Of a stretch of DNA of 64,000 bases, positions 7,753 to 16,974 are shown in pieces. How positions within the stretch are numbered: position 1 is the stretch's first letter; every line of letters starts with the position of its first letter. Below the pieces are notes generated by a model, which was given only the letters and a program-made list of their open reading frames with translations, had not been told where the DNA came from and searched no databases. The position numbers and the translations under genes were made by a program. This stretch comes from Candidatus Lindowbacteria bacterium RIFCSPLOWO2_12_FULL_62_27. GTDB taxonomy: Bacteria > Lindowbacteria > 2-12-FULL-62-27. Location of the stretch: contig MFPR01000004.1 of NCBI GenBank assembly GCA_001784175.1, positions 248,001 to 312,000 on the forward strand. Direction: 5' to 3'.

Positions 7753-8505
7753 ATGGGCCACCCTCACCCCGACCCTCTCCCGCCAATGGCGGGAGAGGGG
7801 GAGAGTAGCACGCTGATCATTCCGGCGCACAATGAAGCGCGGATCATCGAGGAATCGATCCGGGCCGTCCGCGCGGCCCTGGCGGGGTGCGGGCGGCCGT
7901 GGGAGATTCTGATCGTGGACGACGGGTCGACGGACGGAACGGCCGAGCGAGCGGCGGCGGCGCTCGGCGACGCCGGGCGCGTCGCGCGGCTGGCGCCGAA
8001 CCGGGGCAAGGCCGGCGCGATCGTGGCGGGCGTTCAGGCCTGTGTGACGGAGCGGCTCGTTTTCACGGATGCGGACCTGTCGGTGCCGCCGGAATTTTTC
8101 GAGCCGGCCGCCGCGAAGCTCGACGCGGCCGACGTCGTGATCGGCTCGCGGCACCTGCCGGGCTCGAGGCTGGTCCGGCGCCAGCCGTGGCTCAGGGAGC
8201 GGTGCGGGGAAACATTCCGTATTCTCGTCCAACGATTTTTTCTGCCGCAGATCACGGATTTCACGTGCGGCCTGAAGGGATTCCGGACCGCCGCCGCCCG
8301 GAAGTTGTTCGACGGCCTGGCCTGCCTCGACTGGACGTTCGACGTGGAGGTGCTTCTGCGGGCGGAGCGGGCCGGCCTGCTGATTGCCGAGATGCCGGTG
8401 TCGTGGATCAACCGGCCGGACTCGCATGTGCGGCTGGTCTCCGCCATTGCCGGATCTCTCCGGTCGCTGTGGCGGCTCGGGAGTATTTATGGCTGGAGGA
8501 GGTGA
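7753..8505 (+). CDS. Family 2 glycosyltransferase (DPM1/DPG-synthase-like)
   Basis: The GT-A fold is clear: STLIIPAHNEARIIEESI, the nucleotide-binding IVDDGSTDGT, the metal-binding TDADLSVPPEFF, then DVVIGSRHLPGSR and DFTCGLKGFR. There is no C-terminal membrane domain, which resembles soluble dolichyl- or polyprenyl-phosphate sugar synthases that charge lipid carriers for GT-C enzymes. Two starts are possible: ATG 7753, adjacent to the upstream TAG, or ATG 7786. The first 15 or so residues (rich in Pro and His) come from a palindromic repeat, so the ancestral start has probably been replaced. The last codons carry the ribosome site of the next gene. Confidence 0.85.
   Translation: MGHPHPDPLPPMAGEGESSTLIIPAHNEARIIEESIRAVRAALAGCGRPWEILIVDDGSTDGTAERAAAALGDAGRVARLAPNRGKAGAIVAGVQACVTERLVFTDADLSVPPEFFEPAAAKLDAADVVIGSRHLPGSRLVRRQPWLRERCGETFRILVQRFFLPQITDFTCGLKGFRTAAARKLFDGLACLDWTFDVEVLLRAERAGLLIAEMPVSWINRPDSHVRLVSAIAGSLRSLWRLGSIYGWRR
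7760..7806. repeat. Palindromic repeat family A/D at the start of the GT2 gene
   Basis: CCCTCACCCC-GACCCTCTCCCGCC is followed by a 3-base loop and GGCGGGAGAGGG. The same core occurs at 44660-44706 in the same orientation, and inverted at 24146 and 25539. It overlaps the first codons of the glycosyltransferase gene. Confidence 0.8.
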
Positions 8506-8511
8506 ATTACC

Positions 8512-10980
8512 ATGGAGCTTCTTGAATATTTATTGAACCAGCCGCCCTCCGTTTCGGTCATCCTCGGCACGGCCTTGTTTGCGGGTCTGTTCTTTTTGAC
8601 GCGCGCGGCCTCCTCGCTGTCCCGGCTCGTCTTTGCTTCGATCCTCATCGAGATCGCCGTCGTCACGCTCCATTACTCGAGCCTGTTCATGGACATTCTC
8701 ATCATCAAAGACGTCGTCTTTCAGGCCGTCAATTTCGCGATGTTTCTCCTCTGGCTCGCCCATTTCGCCGACCGGTCCACGTTTCGGGTGACGCCCACGC
8801 CGCTCAATGGCGCGGTCTTCGTTTTTTTCTGGCTCGGCATCTTGGGGGCCTTCGCGGCGCCCCGGCCATTCTGGTATTACGCGGCGGAGTGGGCCGTGCG
8901 GTTCGCCGCGGCCGTCCTGTTTTTTTATCTCATCGTCACGTTCCTCGACACGCGCCGCCGCTGGGACATCGCGCTTCACACGTACGTGGCGATGGTCCCG
9001 ATCACGTCAATTTACGCCATTCTTCAGATGCAGGGGCTGGGGGCGGAGAGATGGGGACAGGTTCTCAAAGACGCGACGTTCGGAAACAAGGATTTTTTCG
9101 CGTCGTTTCTCACCTATACCACGCCGGTCGCGCTGTGCCTGGGCGTAGGCGCGCGCCGGGCGGCCGGCGCGGCGGGATACGGCCTCATGGCGCTCCTGGG
9201 ACTCTACAACATCTGGGTGGGCGAGACGCGCGGGGCATGGCTGGGGATGATGGTGTTTTTCGTGCTGCTGGCGTGGTTCGAATGCCGGTTCGGCCGGCTG
9301 AGGGAGTGGGTGGCCGGGCGCCGGAAACTGCTCGTGGGCGTGGGGCTGGCGGCGCTCCTCGCCGTTTTTCTCAGCCTCGCGGTCATGTCGGCGCACCGGC
9401 GGGCGACGCTGCAGTCGATTTTCCAGGTTCGCGAGGGGACGAACATCATCCGGGTCTACATGTGGTGGGGCGCGGCGCGGATGCTGTGGGACAACCCGTG
9501 GTTCGGACAGGGGCTGGGGACTTCCTACGTCACCTTTCCGTTTTTCCGGCCCGACCGATACCGGCGGGTGGGGATGGCGCCGAGCACCGATTATGTGCAT
9601 TCGGAGCCCATGCAATTTTTGTGCGAGCAGGGAATCCTGGGATTTTCGGGATGGATGGCGCTCCTCGTCGTGTTTCTCACGATGGCCTACCGGCGGCTCC
9701 AACGGATGGAAGATGTGGCGGACCGGTACGCGCTGTTCGGTCTGGCGGGCGGATTTGCCGGCGCGGTGATTCACGACTCGCTGAACGTCAATCTGCGCTA
9801 CACGACGAGCATGCTGGCCTTCTGGGGATCGATGGGGCTGGCCGCGAGATTGGTGATTGGGTTTGAGCCGGAGATCAGAAAGCAGACGATGCAGGAAATC
9901 CGCCGGCGGGCCGAAGCCGTTACGGCGGCCGGCCACGCCCTGCGGCACTTTGTGATTGTGCCGGCGGCCCTGGCCGCATTTGCGTTTATGGTCTATTGCC
10001 AGTTCCGGGTGCTCCAAGGCAACTGGCTGTTCAAAAAAGCCATGCTTGGCGGCAACCGCGCCATTGCGTCGATTCCCCTCGGAACGAAGGCGCTGCAGTC
10101 GAACCCCTACTGCCCCCCGGGGGCCTACGCGCTCGCAAACGCCTATAACAGCGCGCAGGACTCCGCGGCGGCCATCGTTGCATACCGAACCACGATGCGG
10201 TTGGCGCCAAATTACAGTCATGTGCATCACAACAATGCCGTCAACTTCATGAACCTGCACCTCGCGACAAATCAGATGAAGTATCTGTACGAGGCGGGTC
10301 TGGAATATGAGGCCACCGCCGCCATGAACAACGACCTCGAGCCGCGCACGAACGCCGTCCGCCTGTATCGTGTCTTCATGCGCAACGATGCGCGCGCCCT
10401 GCATCACAACCAGTTCAAATACTGGCTGTCCCTCGAGGACGCCCACTTCAGCCATTCGCTGTTCTGGCGCGGCTGGAGCTGGGGCTACGGCAAGTATCCC
10501 GACCTCATTCATTACCAGTATCTGTTCGCCGCCTACCTTCAGTCGGGTGAAACGGCGCTGCAGGACTACTGGATCCATCGCGCCGAATTTGTCCAGAAAA
10601 ACGGCCGGCCGGTGGAGGATGTCCGATATACGATCAAAATGGCCGCGGGATTCATGCCGCAGAGACTGGATATCCTCCAACCCATTCTCGGCGGACTCGC
10701 AGGCATGGCCGAGCCGGAGACCGATCTTTTGTATCTGATCCGCATCCTCGAGAGCCTCCGGCCCGAACATCTGCCGCCGTCCCTTTGTCAGGGCATCGGG
10801 GATAAACTGGCTCAGGCGTCCAAGAACCGTGTCGACTCGCCGCTCCTCGATTATGCGATGGGCGTCCTGGCGCACCGCATGGGCGCGCGGGATGCGTCCG
10901 CCATGTTTTTCACATTGGCGCGGGAAAAAGCCGGGGATCGATATGGAAGGATCATGCGCGGGATCGGGAAATACGACTAA
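8512..10980 (+). CDS. O-antigen ligase/polymerase-like membrane protein with TPR-like C-terminus
   Basis: The 822-residue protein has about 12 membrane segments in residues 15-500. It then has a soluble helical region (from about residue 505) with TPR-like repeats, for example PYCPPGAYALANAYNSAQDSAAAIVAYRTTMRLAPN. The Wzy/WaaL (O-antigen ligase) signature is the loop WWGAARMLWDNPWFGQGLGTSYVTFPFF, followed by STDYVHSEPMQFLCEQGILGF. Such proteins transfer or polymerise lipid-linked glycans at the outer face of the inner membrane, and some act on proteins. A strong ribosome site (GGAGGTGA) lies in the end of the GT2 gene. The 3' end overlaps the convergent GT39 gene by four bases. Confidence 0.82.
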   Translation: MELLEYLLNQPPSVSVILGTALFAGLFFLTRAASSLSRLVFASILIEIAVVTLHYSSLFMDILIIKDVVFQAVNFAMFLLWLAHFADRSTFRVTPTPLNGAVFVFFWLGILGAFAAPRPFWYYAAEWAVRFAAAVLFFYLIVTFLDTRRRWDIALHTYVAMVPITSIYAILQMQGLGAERWGQVLKDATFGNKDFFASFLTYTTPVALCLGVGARRAAGAAGYGLMALLGLYNIWVGETRGAWLGMMVFFVLLAWFECRFGRLREWVAGRRKLLVGVGLAALLAVFLSLAVMSAHRRATLQSIFQVREGTNIIRVYMWWGAARMLWDNPWFGQGLGTSYVTFPFFRPDRYRRVGMAPSTDYVHSEPMQFLCEQGILGFSGWMALLVVFLTMAYRRLQRMEDVADRYALFGLAGGFAGAVIHDSLNVNLRYTTSMLAFWGSMGLAARLVIGFEPEIRKQTMQEIRRRAEAVTAAGHALRHFVIVPAALAAFAFMVYCQFRVLQGNWLFKKAMLGGNRAIASIPLGTKALQSNPYCPPGAYALANAYNSAQDSAAAIVAYRTTMRLAPNYSHVHHNNAVNFMNLHLATNQMKYLYEAGLEYEATAAMNNDLEPRTNAVRLYRVFMRNDARALHHNQFKYWLSLEDAHFSHSLFWRGWSWGYGKYPDLIHYQYLFAAYLQSGETALQDYWIHRAEFVQKNGRPVEDVRYTIKMAAGFMPQRLDILQPILGGLAGMAEPETDLLYLIRILESLRPEHLPPSLCQGIGDKLAQASKNRVDSPLLDYAMGVLAHRMGARDASAMFFTLAREKAGDRYGRIMRGIGKYD

Positions 10981-12560
10981 TGCCGGAAATCGTAGATGTA
11001 GATCGAGTATCCGACGTGGGCGGTTGGACGGAAACGCTCGAGCCAGTCCCAGCGCGGATCGCGCAACCGCACCGACTGTTTTTTCAGCCAGACCACCCGG
11101 TGCGCGCTTAACGCATACACCGCCGGTTTCGGCGAAAGGTATTCCTCTTCGGTGACGATGGCGTGGCGCAGCCCATAGTGGGCTGCCCGTTCGGGCGCGC
11201 CGACGTCCTCTTTCGGCATCCGGACTTCATCGATCCCGAGCTCTTTCAGGCGCTCCGACAGGCGGGGCAGTCCCTGCCCCCAGTCGACGTTGCACTCGTC
11301 GAGCCTTCGGACGCCCGCCGCCGGGCCGCCGGCGGCCTCATTGAAAAAGGAAAGAGGGTGAGGATAGACGGAGATCGCGCTCACGACGAGCCAGAGCGCA
11401 GGCGCGCCGATTAGAAATTTTTTAAGCTTACCCGGCGCTTCCAGCCTCACGAGTTGGGACGCGAGCAGGATGAGGAACGGATAGACCGGAAGGATCCGGC
11501 GATTGCAGACGTTGTACGTGTCGAAGGCCGCCGCCGCAAACATGCAGAGGACCGGCGCGAGGATGAACCCGAGGGGGTGGACAGCGAGGGAGCAGCGGCG
11601 GCGGAGCGCAAGAACCAGGCACAGAACCAGGAGGAGGGGCAGGGGCGTTTTCATGAGGAAGGTCAACCCATAGTAATAGGGAACCGGCCGGTCGAAGACC
11701 CTGCCGAGCAGATAGGATTGATAGAGTCCGGGCGGCACGTTCACGGAGTAGACCTGCGCGGCCCCGCGAAGATAATTCATCGGATTGAATCCAGGCTGGC
11801 TGACCGTGACAACGGCGGCGGCCACGAGAAGTCCGAGCCCGATCTGGCCGAGCCACGATGGCGATATCGCCTTCCTTCCGCCCCGTGCGCCCTTTGACCA
11901 TTCAAACCACACGATCCCGGCGGCGAGCGCCGGCGCCATGACCAGCGCGGTGTACTTGGAGATCAGGGCCAGGCCCGCGGCGAGGCCCGCGACGAACGCG
12001 CGGCGCCAAGTGGGTTGTTCGAGCCAGCGCCAGACGGCGAAGGCCGCGATGAACACCGTCGCCGTGCAGAGCATGTCCCACGCCGCGACCCGGCTGTGCG
12101 TCAGAAGGTTCGGCTCGAAGGCCATGAGGAAAACAGCAAAGGCGCCGGCCAACGGGCCGCCGAGCCGAGCCGCCCAAAGATAGAGGCACAACCCCATCAG
12201 GCACGCCGAGAGGAGGACGCTCAGGCGGCAGTAAAACAGGATGCGATCGGGATCGTTGTGAACGTAGAGGAACGCGTAGCCATAATCGGATTCGGAGTTG
12301 TACGCGTCCGGCGAGTAAGGCGGCACGCGGGGTTTCATGCAGAGGAGCGCGGGCGCGTTGAGCCACGTATGGAGCGGCGGCGCGTAATCGGCCACGCGCC
12401 AGTCGCCGTTGAAGAGCCGGAGCGCGTCCGACGCGATCGCCAGGCCTTCGTCCCACGTGTCGGACTCGGACCGCATGGCGGTGAAGGACTGAAGGAAAAA
12501 CGCGAGCAGGCAGGCGCCGGCGCAGATGCGTGTGGCGGCCGGGCGGGTCGTTGAGTCCAT
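10977..12560 (-). CDS. GT-C glycosyltransferase, ArnT/PMT-like (family 39)
   Basis: This 527-residue membrane protein has about 10-11 hydrophobic segments and the GT-C acidic pair in the first external loop (SDTWDEGLAIASDAL). DYAPPLHTWLNAPALL, FMAFEPNLLTHSRVAAWD and ALISKYTALV are typical of the dolichyl-phosphate-mannose-like family, which uses lipid-linked sugars. The C-terminal soluble part has CNVDWGQGLPRLSERLKELGI, found also in the GT-C gene at 40834 (SNIDWGQDLKELAEWQ), so the two are paralogues. Acceptor and sugar are unknown. It is convergent with the ligase-like gene and divergent from polX. Confidence 0.82.
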   Translation of the reverse strand: MDSTTRPAATRICAGACLLAFFLQSFTAMRSESDTWDEGLAIASDALRLFNGDWRVADYAPPLHTWLNAPALLCMKPRVPPYSPDAYNSESDYGYAFLYVHNDPDRILFYCRLSVLLSACLMGLCLYLWAARLGGPLAGAFAVFLMAFEPNLLTHSRVAAWDMLCTATVFIAAFAVWRWLEQPTWRRAFVAGLAAGLALISKYTALVMAPALAAGIVWFEWSKGARGGRKAISPSWLGQIGLGLLVAAAVVTVSQPGFNPMNYLRGAAQVYSVNVPPGLYQSYLLGRVFDRPVPYYYGLTFLMKTPLPLLLVLCLVLALRRRCSLAVHPLGFILAPVLCMFAAAAFDTYNVCNRRILPVYPFLILLASQLVRLEAPGKLKKFLIGAPALWLVVSAISVYPHPLSFFNEAAGGPAAGVRRLDECNVDWGQGLPRLSERLKELGIDEVRMPKEDVGAPERAAHYGLRHAIVTEEEYLSPKPAVYALSAHRVVWLKKQSVRLRDPRWDWLERFRPTAHVGYSIYIYDFRH

Positions 12561-12627
12561 GCGAGGACTTTAACACAGAGAATACAGGATTTGCCATTTT
12601 GCGGGCTTCCATCTAGAATCGGGGACG

Positions 12628-14307
12628 ATGGAGAATCCGCAGGTGTCGGAGTTGTTGTCGGAGATTGGCGTGGTACTCGAGCTATTGGGCGAGAACACAT
12701 TCAAGGTGCGGGCCTATGAGAACGCCGCGCGCGCCGTGGACGCTTACACGGGCCGGATCGCGGAGCTGGACGAGAAACAGCTTCAGGAAATTTCCGGGAT
12801 CGGCAAGGGGCTTGCCGAGAAAATCCACATGTACTGTTCGATCGGGTATCTTCCCTATTACGAGGATCTGAAGAAGAAAATTCCGCGGGGGCTGGTGGAA
12901 ATGCTGAGAATCCCATCCCTCGGGCCGAAACGGGCCAAGCTGCTGTTTGACAAACTGAAGATCGACTCCGTCGCGGCGCTGGAGACGGCCTGCGCGGAGG
13001 GGCGGCTCGCGGCGCTGGAGGGATTTGGCGAGAAATCGCAGGCAAAAATCATGGAAGGGATCCGGATGCTCTCCACGTTCCGCGACCAGCACCTCCTGGC
13101 GGAGGTTCTGCCGCTGGCGGAGCGGCTGGTGGCGCATTTAAAAAAATGCAAGGCCGTCCGGCGCATTGAAATTGCCGGGTCGATCCGGCGGCGAAAGAAG
13201 CTGGTGAAGGACCTGGACATTGTGGTGAGTTCGGACCGCCCGGGCGACGTGTCCGAGGCTTTTGTCGGCGCCGACGGCGTGACGGAAGTGATCGCGCGCG
13301 GTGACACGAAAACGAGCGTGCGGCTGGCCGACAAAATCCAGGCGGACCTCCGGGTGGTGGCGGACGACGAATTCCCGTACGCGCTCCATCATTTCACCGG
13401 GTCCAAGGCCCACAACATTGCGCTGCGAAGTTTGGCGAAGGACCGCGGGCTCAAGATCAGCGAGTACGGGGTGTTCAAGGGGAAGAAGAGAATCGCGGCG
13501 AAGGACGAGGAATCGTTTTTCAAAATTTTCGGGCTTGCCTTCATCCCGCCGGAACTTCGGGAAGACCGCGGAGAGATTGCGGCGGCGGCCGAGGGCGGCC
13601 TGCCGGACCTCGTGACCGATCGGGACATCAAGGGCATTTTGCACGTTCACACGAACTGGAGCGACGGCATGGCGGACCTCGAGGTGATGGTGAAGGAGGC
13701 GGCGCGGCGCGGGTATCAGTATATCGCCATCACCGACCACTCCCAAACGTCATACTACGCGAAGGGCCTGCCGGTGGAGCGGCTGAAAAAGCAGATGGCG
13801 GAAATTGCGGCGATCAACAAGAAGCGTCCCGGCATCCGGGTCCTGGCCGGCAGCGAGGTCGACATTCTGCCGGACGGCCGTCTCGATTACGACGACGATC
13901 TACTGGCGAGCCTCGACGTCGTGATCGCGGCCGTCCACAGCCATTTCGGGATGAAACCCGACGAGATGACGAAACGCATCTGCCGGGCGCTCGAACATCC
14001 CGAGGTCGACATCCTGGCGCATCCCACCGGCCGGCTCCTGCTCACGCGGCCGGGCTACGAGTTCGACTGGGAGGCGGCGCTGAAGTGCGCGGCGCGGCAC
14101 GGCAAGAGCGTGGAACTCAACGCCAATCCGCAGCGGCTGGACATCGATCCGGTCCATGCCAAACGCGCGGCGCAGCTTGGCGTCAAAATCAGCATCAATC
14201 CCGACGCGCACCGGGTCGAGGGACTGGACGACATGCGGTACGGCGTGTGGGCGGCGCGGCGCGGGTGGCTGGGCCGGAAGGATATTATCAATACGGAGAA
14301 TTGGTGA
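12628..14307 (+). CDS. polX: DNA polymerase/3'-5' exonuclease PolX
   Basis: The 559-residue protein has the bacterial PolX architecture. Residues 1-110 hold helix-hairpin-helix DNA-binding segments (ISGIGKGLAEKI, IPSLGPKRAKLLFDKL). The polymerase palm carries LVKDLDIVVSS with metal-binding D195 and D197, followed by FPYALHHFTGSKAHNI. The C-terminal PHP domain starts with GILHVHTNWSDG (H339, H341) and continues with AITDHSQTSYYAKGL, AGSEVDI, AAVHSHFGM, LAHPTGRLL and INPDAHRVEG, the metal ligands of the exonuclease. Length is normal. The role is gap filling in base-excision repair. The receiver-PilZ gene follows 16 bases later. Confidence 0.95.
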   Translation: MENPQVSELLSEIGVVLELLGENTFKVRAYENAARAVDAYTGRIAELDEKQLQEISGIGKGLAEKIHMYCSIGYLPYYEDLKKKIPRGLVEMLRIPSLGPKRAKLLFDKLKIDSVAALETACAEGRLAALEGFGEKSQAKIMEGIRMLSTFRDQHLLAEVLPLAERLVAHLKKCKAVRRIEIAGSIRRRKKLVKDLDIVVSSDRPGDVSEAFVGADGVTEVIARGDTKTSVRLADKIQADLRVVADDEFPYALHHFTGSKAHNIALRSLAKDRGLKISEYGVFKGKKRIAAKDEESFFKIFGLAFIPPELREDRGEIAAAAEGGLPDLVTDRDIKGILHVHTNWSDGMADLEVMVKEAARRGYQYIAITDHSQTSYYAKGLPVERLKKQMAEIAAINKKRPGIRVLAGSEVDILPDGRLDYDDDLLASLDVVIAAVHSHFGMKPDEMTKRICRALEHPEVDILAHPTGRLLLTRPGYEFDWEAALKCAARHGKSVELNANPQRLDIDPVHAKRAAQLGVKISINPDAHRVEGLDDMRYGVWAARRGWLGRKDIINTENW

Positions 14308-14323
14308 TAGAGTAGCGACTGCG

Positions 14324-15100
14324 ATGCCGAAGATCATGCTGGTGGATCAGGACCGCGAATTGTTCGGTCTTTTGACGGAGCGGCTGAAAGAATATCGGAT
14401 CGAGGTGATCCATGCGGAGACGGGCGGAGATGGATTCAAGCGCGCGGTCCGCGACCGGCCGGACGTGATCATCCAGGAACTGGCCCTGCCCGACATCAGC
14501 GGGTTTTACCTCCTCGAAAAAATCAGGACCACCGAAAGCACGGGGCACATTCCCGTGATCGTGCTGACGCACCGCAAGGACGCGAAGCTGGAAGAGCGCG
14601 TGAAGCAGTACGGGGTCAGCCTTTTTGTGCGGAAGCCCTATCCCGTGCGGACGTTCATCGCCCGCGTCAAGGACCTGGTGGCGCAGCCCCACGCGCGGGA
14701 AACGGCGCCCAGGGCGACGGCCATCCCGACGCCGTCCGCCGTCTATCGCCTGGTGACGGAGCGCCTCGAAGTGGAAGTGCGAACCGACCATTACCTGATG
14801 CGGGGCCTGTCGAGCGGGATCAACGAGAACGGCATGGGGGCCCACGTGAACGTCCTGGAGAAACAGACCGAGGACGCGCCGGCGCTCGAGGCGGGGCAGC
14901 CCTGCACCGTGTATTTCCGGTCCATCAAGTATCCGCTGGTTCCGTGCCAGGGTCAGATTCTGAGGCTGGAGGAAAGCTGGGACCGGCGATACCGTCAGTT
15001 CGTGGCCATCAAGTTCCTGGACGAGGAATCGGGCGGCATGCCGAACGCTGACCGCCAGTCTCTGCGGGAGTGGATTGAGGCTCAGATCAAGCTCGGGTAG
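14324..15100 (+). CDS. Receiver domain-PilZ-like protein with Glu at the phosphorylation site
   Basis: The 258-residue protein starts at ATG 14324. Residues 1-118 form a response-regulator receiver: KIMLVDQDRELF (acidic D8, D10), IIQELALPDISGFYLLEKI, IPVIVLTHRKD and the conserved lysine in FVRKPYP. The phosphoacceptor position holds glutamate (E52, in QELALPD) instead of aspartate, so the domain is likely fixed in one state or not phosphorylated. Residues 140-255 resemble a PilZ domain (RGLSSGINENGMGAHV, then IKYPLVPCQGQILRLEE and FVAIKFLDE), which may bind c-di-GMP, although a clear RxxxR motif is not evident. It could link a second messenger to motility, pili or polysaccharide. Confidence 0.78.
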   Translation: MPKIMLVDQDRELFGLLTERLKEYRIEVIHAETGGDGFKRAVRDRPDVIIQELALPDISGFYLLEKIRTTESTGHIPVIVLTHRKDAKLEERVKQYGVSLFVRKPYPVRTFIARVKDLVAQPHARETAPRATAIPTPSAVYRLVTERLEVEVRTDHYLMRGLSSGINENGMGAHVNVLEKQTEDAPALEAGQPCTVYFRSIKYPLVPCQGQILRLEESWDRRYRQFVAIKFLDEESGGMPNADRQSLREWIEAQIKLG

Positions 15101-15106
15101 AACTCC

Positions 15107-16363
15107 TCAGACAATTTCATCCATCGGAACGAACAGCGCCGGAACATTCAGTTCATCGGCCGTGAGCGATCCGTGATTGGCGACTGAAAATCTTAGATAT
15201 TTTTCCTCTTTCGGCGGGGTGAACTCCACCCGCAGTTTCACGCCGGCGTGGAGGAGCAGCGTGTAATCTCCCAGCCGGCGCGCGTGGGCCGGAAGCGGTC
15301 CGGCGCCGCCGGCCAGCCGCCAGGACGTATGGCGCGGGACGACCGTGGCCTTGCCGCGGCATTTCAGGGCCAGCCACTTCTCAAGCGCGGGGTTCGGGAA
15401 GGCGCTCGAGTAGACATGGCCAAGCCGGCCGGAGGTTCCGAGGGCGACGAGTCCGGCGGTTTTTTTCTGCCGTTCAATTTCCATGTATGGAAAATGCAGG
15501 ATTCGGCCGGGCTGAAACACATTCTGGCCGTGATCGGACACCAGCGCGAAAAGCGTGCGGCGCTGGACGGCCCGGGGCAGGTGGCCGGCCAGCCACGCCA
15601 CGCCCTGTTCGATGTTGCGGATGGAAAACATGGCCTGGCTGGATTCGCCTCCGAATTTGTGCGTGCTTTCGTCCACGCCGTGCTGATAGAAATTGACGAT
15701 CCCGGCGCCGGCGCGGAGATAGTATTCGGCCTTTGCGAGACCCTCGATGTACTCGTCGTATCCTTCCCTCCGCATGTGGTCAGGGTAAATCATGTCCGAA
15801 ATGCCGGAGTGGATGATCGGGTGGGGCGAAATGTGGACGGCGCGGCGATTCCCAAGAAAGGTTTTGTCGAAGAGGGGCGGAACGCGCAGCCAGTGTTTGA
15901 TCGGCAGGCGGACGGACGTGAGCGGCCGGCCGACGCCGGGGATCTCCATTTTCAGGACGTCGACGAGCGTCCGGATCTCGTCGAAATAAATTTTGTGCCC
16001 CAAAATCCCGTGACGCGCCGGCGGCAGGCCCGTGTAGATCGAGCAGAGCGCCGTGCTGGTGATGGAGGGGAAGACAGACGTGAGGGCCAGTCCATGGGAT
16101 TTCAGGAGCCGGGCGAAAAGCCCGCCGCTTTTTTTGCAGGCTTCCAATCCGAGCGAATCGAGAAAATAAAAAAGGAGCCGGTCGAATTTCCGGCCGGCGC
16201 CGGAGGCGCTGATCCGGCCGGACAGCCACGGAATGTCCAGCGCGGCATAGGGTCTCGGCAGTTTGACGCCGAGCGCGCGCAGGGCCGTGGGAAGGACCAT
16301 GCAGATGCTATGGGGATAGTCCGGCGGGATCTGGCCGGGGCCGGGCGCCTGGACCGGATTCAT
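15107..16363 (-). CDS. Alkaline phosphatase superfamily (nucleotide pyrophosphatase/phosphodiesterase-like)
   Basis: The 418-residue protein carries the metal-binding start of the superfamily (RLLFYFLDSLGLEAC) and the nucleophile motif SVFPSITSTALCSIYTGLPPARHGILGH, where a Thr acts as nucleophile. It also has FYQHGVDESTH and the second metal site LVSDHGQNVFQPG. Such enzymes hydrolyse phosphodiesters, or transfer phospho-groups to lipids or glycans. Its start overlaps the FtsB-like gene by four bases (ATGA). Residues 49-56 (RISASGAG) are encoded by 23 bases identical to half of the repeat inserted in trmD (16196-16218), so part of the N-terminal region may be repeat-derived. Confidence 0.82.
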   Translation of the reverse strand: MNPVQAPGPGQIPPDYPHSICMVLPTALRALGVKLPRPYAALDIPWLSGRISASGAGRKFDRLLFYFLDSLGLEACKKSGGLFARLLKSHGLALTSVFPSITSTALCSIYTGLPPARHGILGHKIYFDEIRTLVDVLKMEIPGVGRPLTSVRLPIKHWLRVPPLFDKTFLGNRRAVHISPHPIIHSGISDMIYPDHMRREGYDEYIEGLAKAEYYLRAGAGIVNFYQHGVDESTHKFGGESSQAMFSIRNIEQGVAWLAGHLPRAVQRRTLFALVSDHGQNVFQPGRILHFPYMEIERQKKTAGLVALGTSGRLGHVYSSAFPNPALEKWLALKCRGKATVVPRHTSWRLAGGAGPLPAHARRLGDYTLLLHAGVKLRVEFTPPKEEKYLRFSVANHGSLTADELNVPALFVPMDEIV

Positions 16364-16659
16364 CGTTTTGCGCGGGGGGCCGTTTCCGTGTCCGAAAGGA
16401 CTTCTTCGCCGGGCGCCACCATTCCAAAGCGGTTTCTCACTTCGCGTTCAATGGTCGCCGGGTCCGTTTCGAGTTTTCGGACTCTCTCCCGAAGCGTGTC
16501 GGCCTCGCGGCGGAGCTGAAAGATCTGCTCTTCGAGTTCCTCGACCTCGCTCTCGAAGACCCTGCTTTTTTTCTTGTAGATCATGAAATCCCGCGCGACG
16601 ACGAGGAAGGCGAGGATGAGGAGCGTGTTGAGAACCAGTTTGAGTTTTCCGGCGCCCAC
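16360..16659 (-). CDS. FtsB/DivIC-like septum formation protein
   Basis: This 99-residue protein has the layout of FtsB/DivIC: a short cytoplasmic tip, one membrane segment (residues 8-24, LVLNTLLILAFLVVARD), a coiled coil (residues 30-68, rich in Leu, Glu and Arg), and a short tail with EREVRNRFGMVAPGEE, the conserved end of this family. FtsB/DivIC bridges the divisome parts FtsL and FtsQ. It lies between a small membrane protein and the phosphodiesterase gene in a long leftward gene run. Confidence 0.8.
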   Translation of the reverse strand: MGAGKLKLVLNTLLILAFLVVARDFMIYKKKSRVFESEVEELEEQIFQLRREADTLRERVRKLETDPATIEREVRNRFGMVAPGEEVLSDTETAPRAKR

Positions 16660-16666
16660 GGCCCGA

Positions 16667-16960
16667 TCACCCGCGGCGGAGCAGCCGGCTCAGCCACGTT
16701 CCCGGAAGGCGCGCGATGGTGAAGAGGTAGGCCGCCGTGCAGGACACGGCCAGCACGCGGCAGGTCACGATCACGGAAACGGCGGTGTTCGGGAAATTCG
16801 GACAGATGCGCTGGAACTTGAAATAGTAAATGACCGAGAGGAAAACGAAGGTGCCGCTGAGAAGGAAGTAATAGTACTTTCGCCGGACGACAGCCAGGAC
16901 GGTGAAGGCGAGGAAGTGGATGATGAACGCGAAGAGGAGAAAGCCGAACAGGATGTGCAT
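16667..16960 (-). CDS. Small membrane protein, unknown
   Basis: The 97-residue product is mostly hydrophobic, with three predicted membrane segments (about residues 3-24, 30-47 and 60-82) separated by short basic stretches. I do not recognise the family. It lies 7 bases upstream of the FtsB-like gene and 14 bases after the molybdenum hydroxylase large subunit, so it is probably co-transcribed with both. Confidence 0.6.
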   Translation of the reverse strand: MHILFGFLLFAFIIHFLAFTVLAVVRRKYYYFLLSGTFVFLSVIYYFKFQRICPNFPNTAVSVIVTCRVLAVSCTAAYLFTIARLPGTWLSRLLRRG

Positions 16961-16974
16961 TCGCGGCAGCGGCG

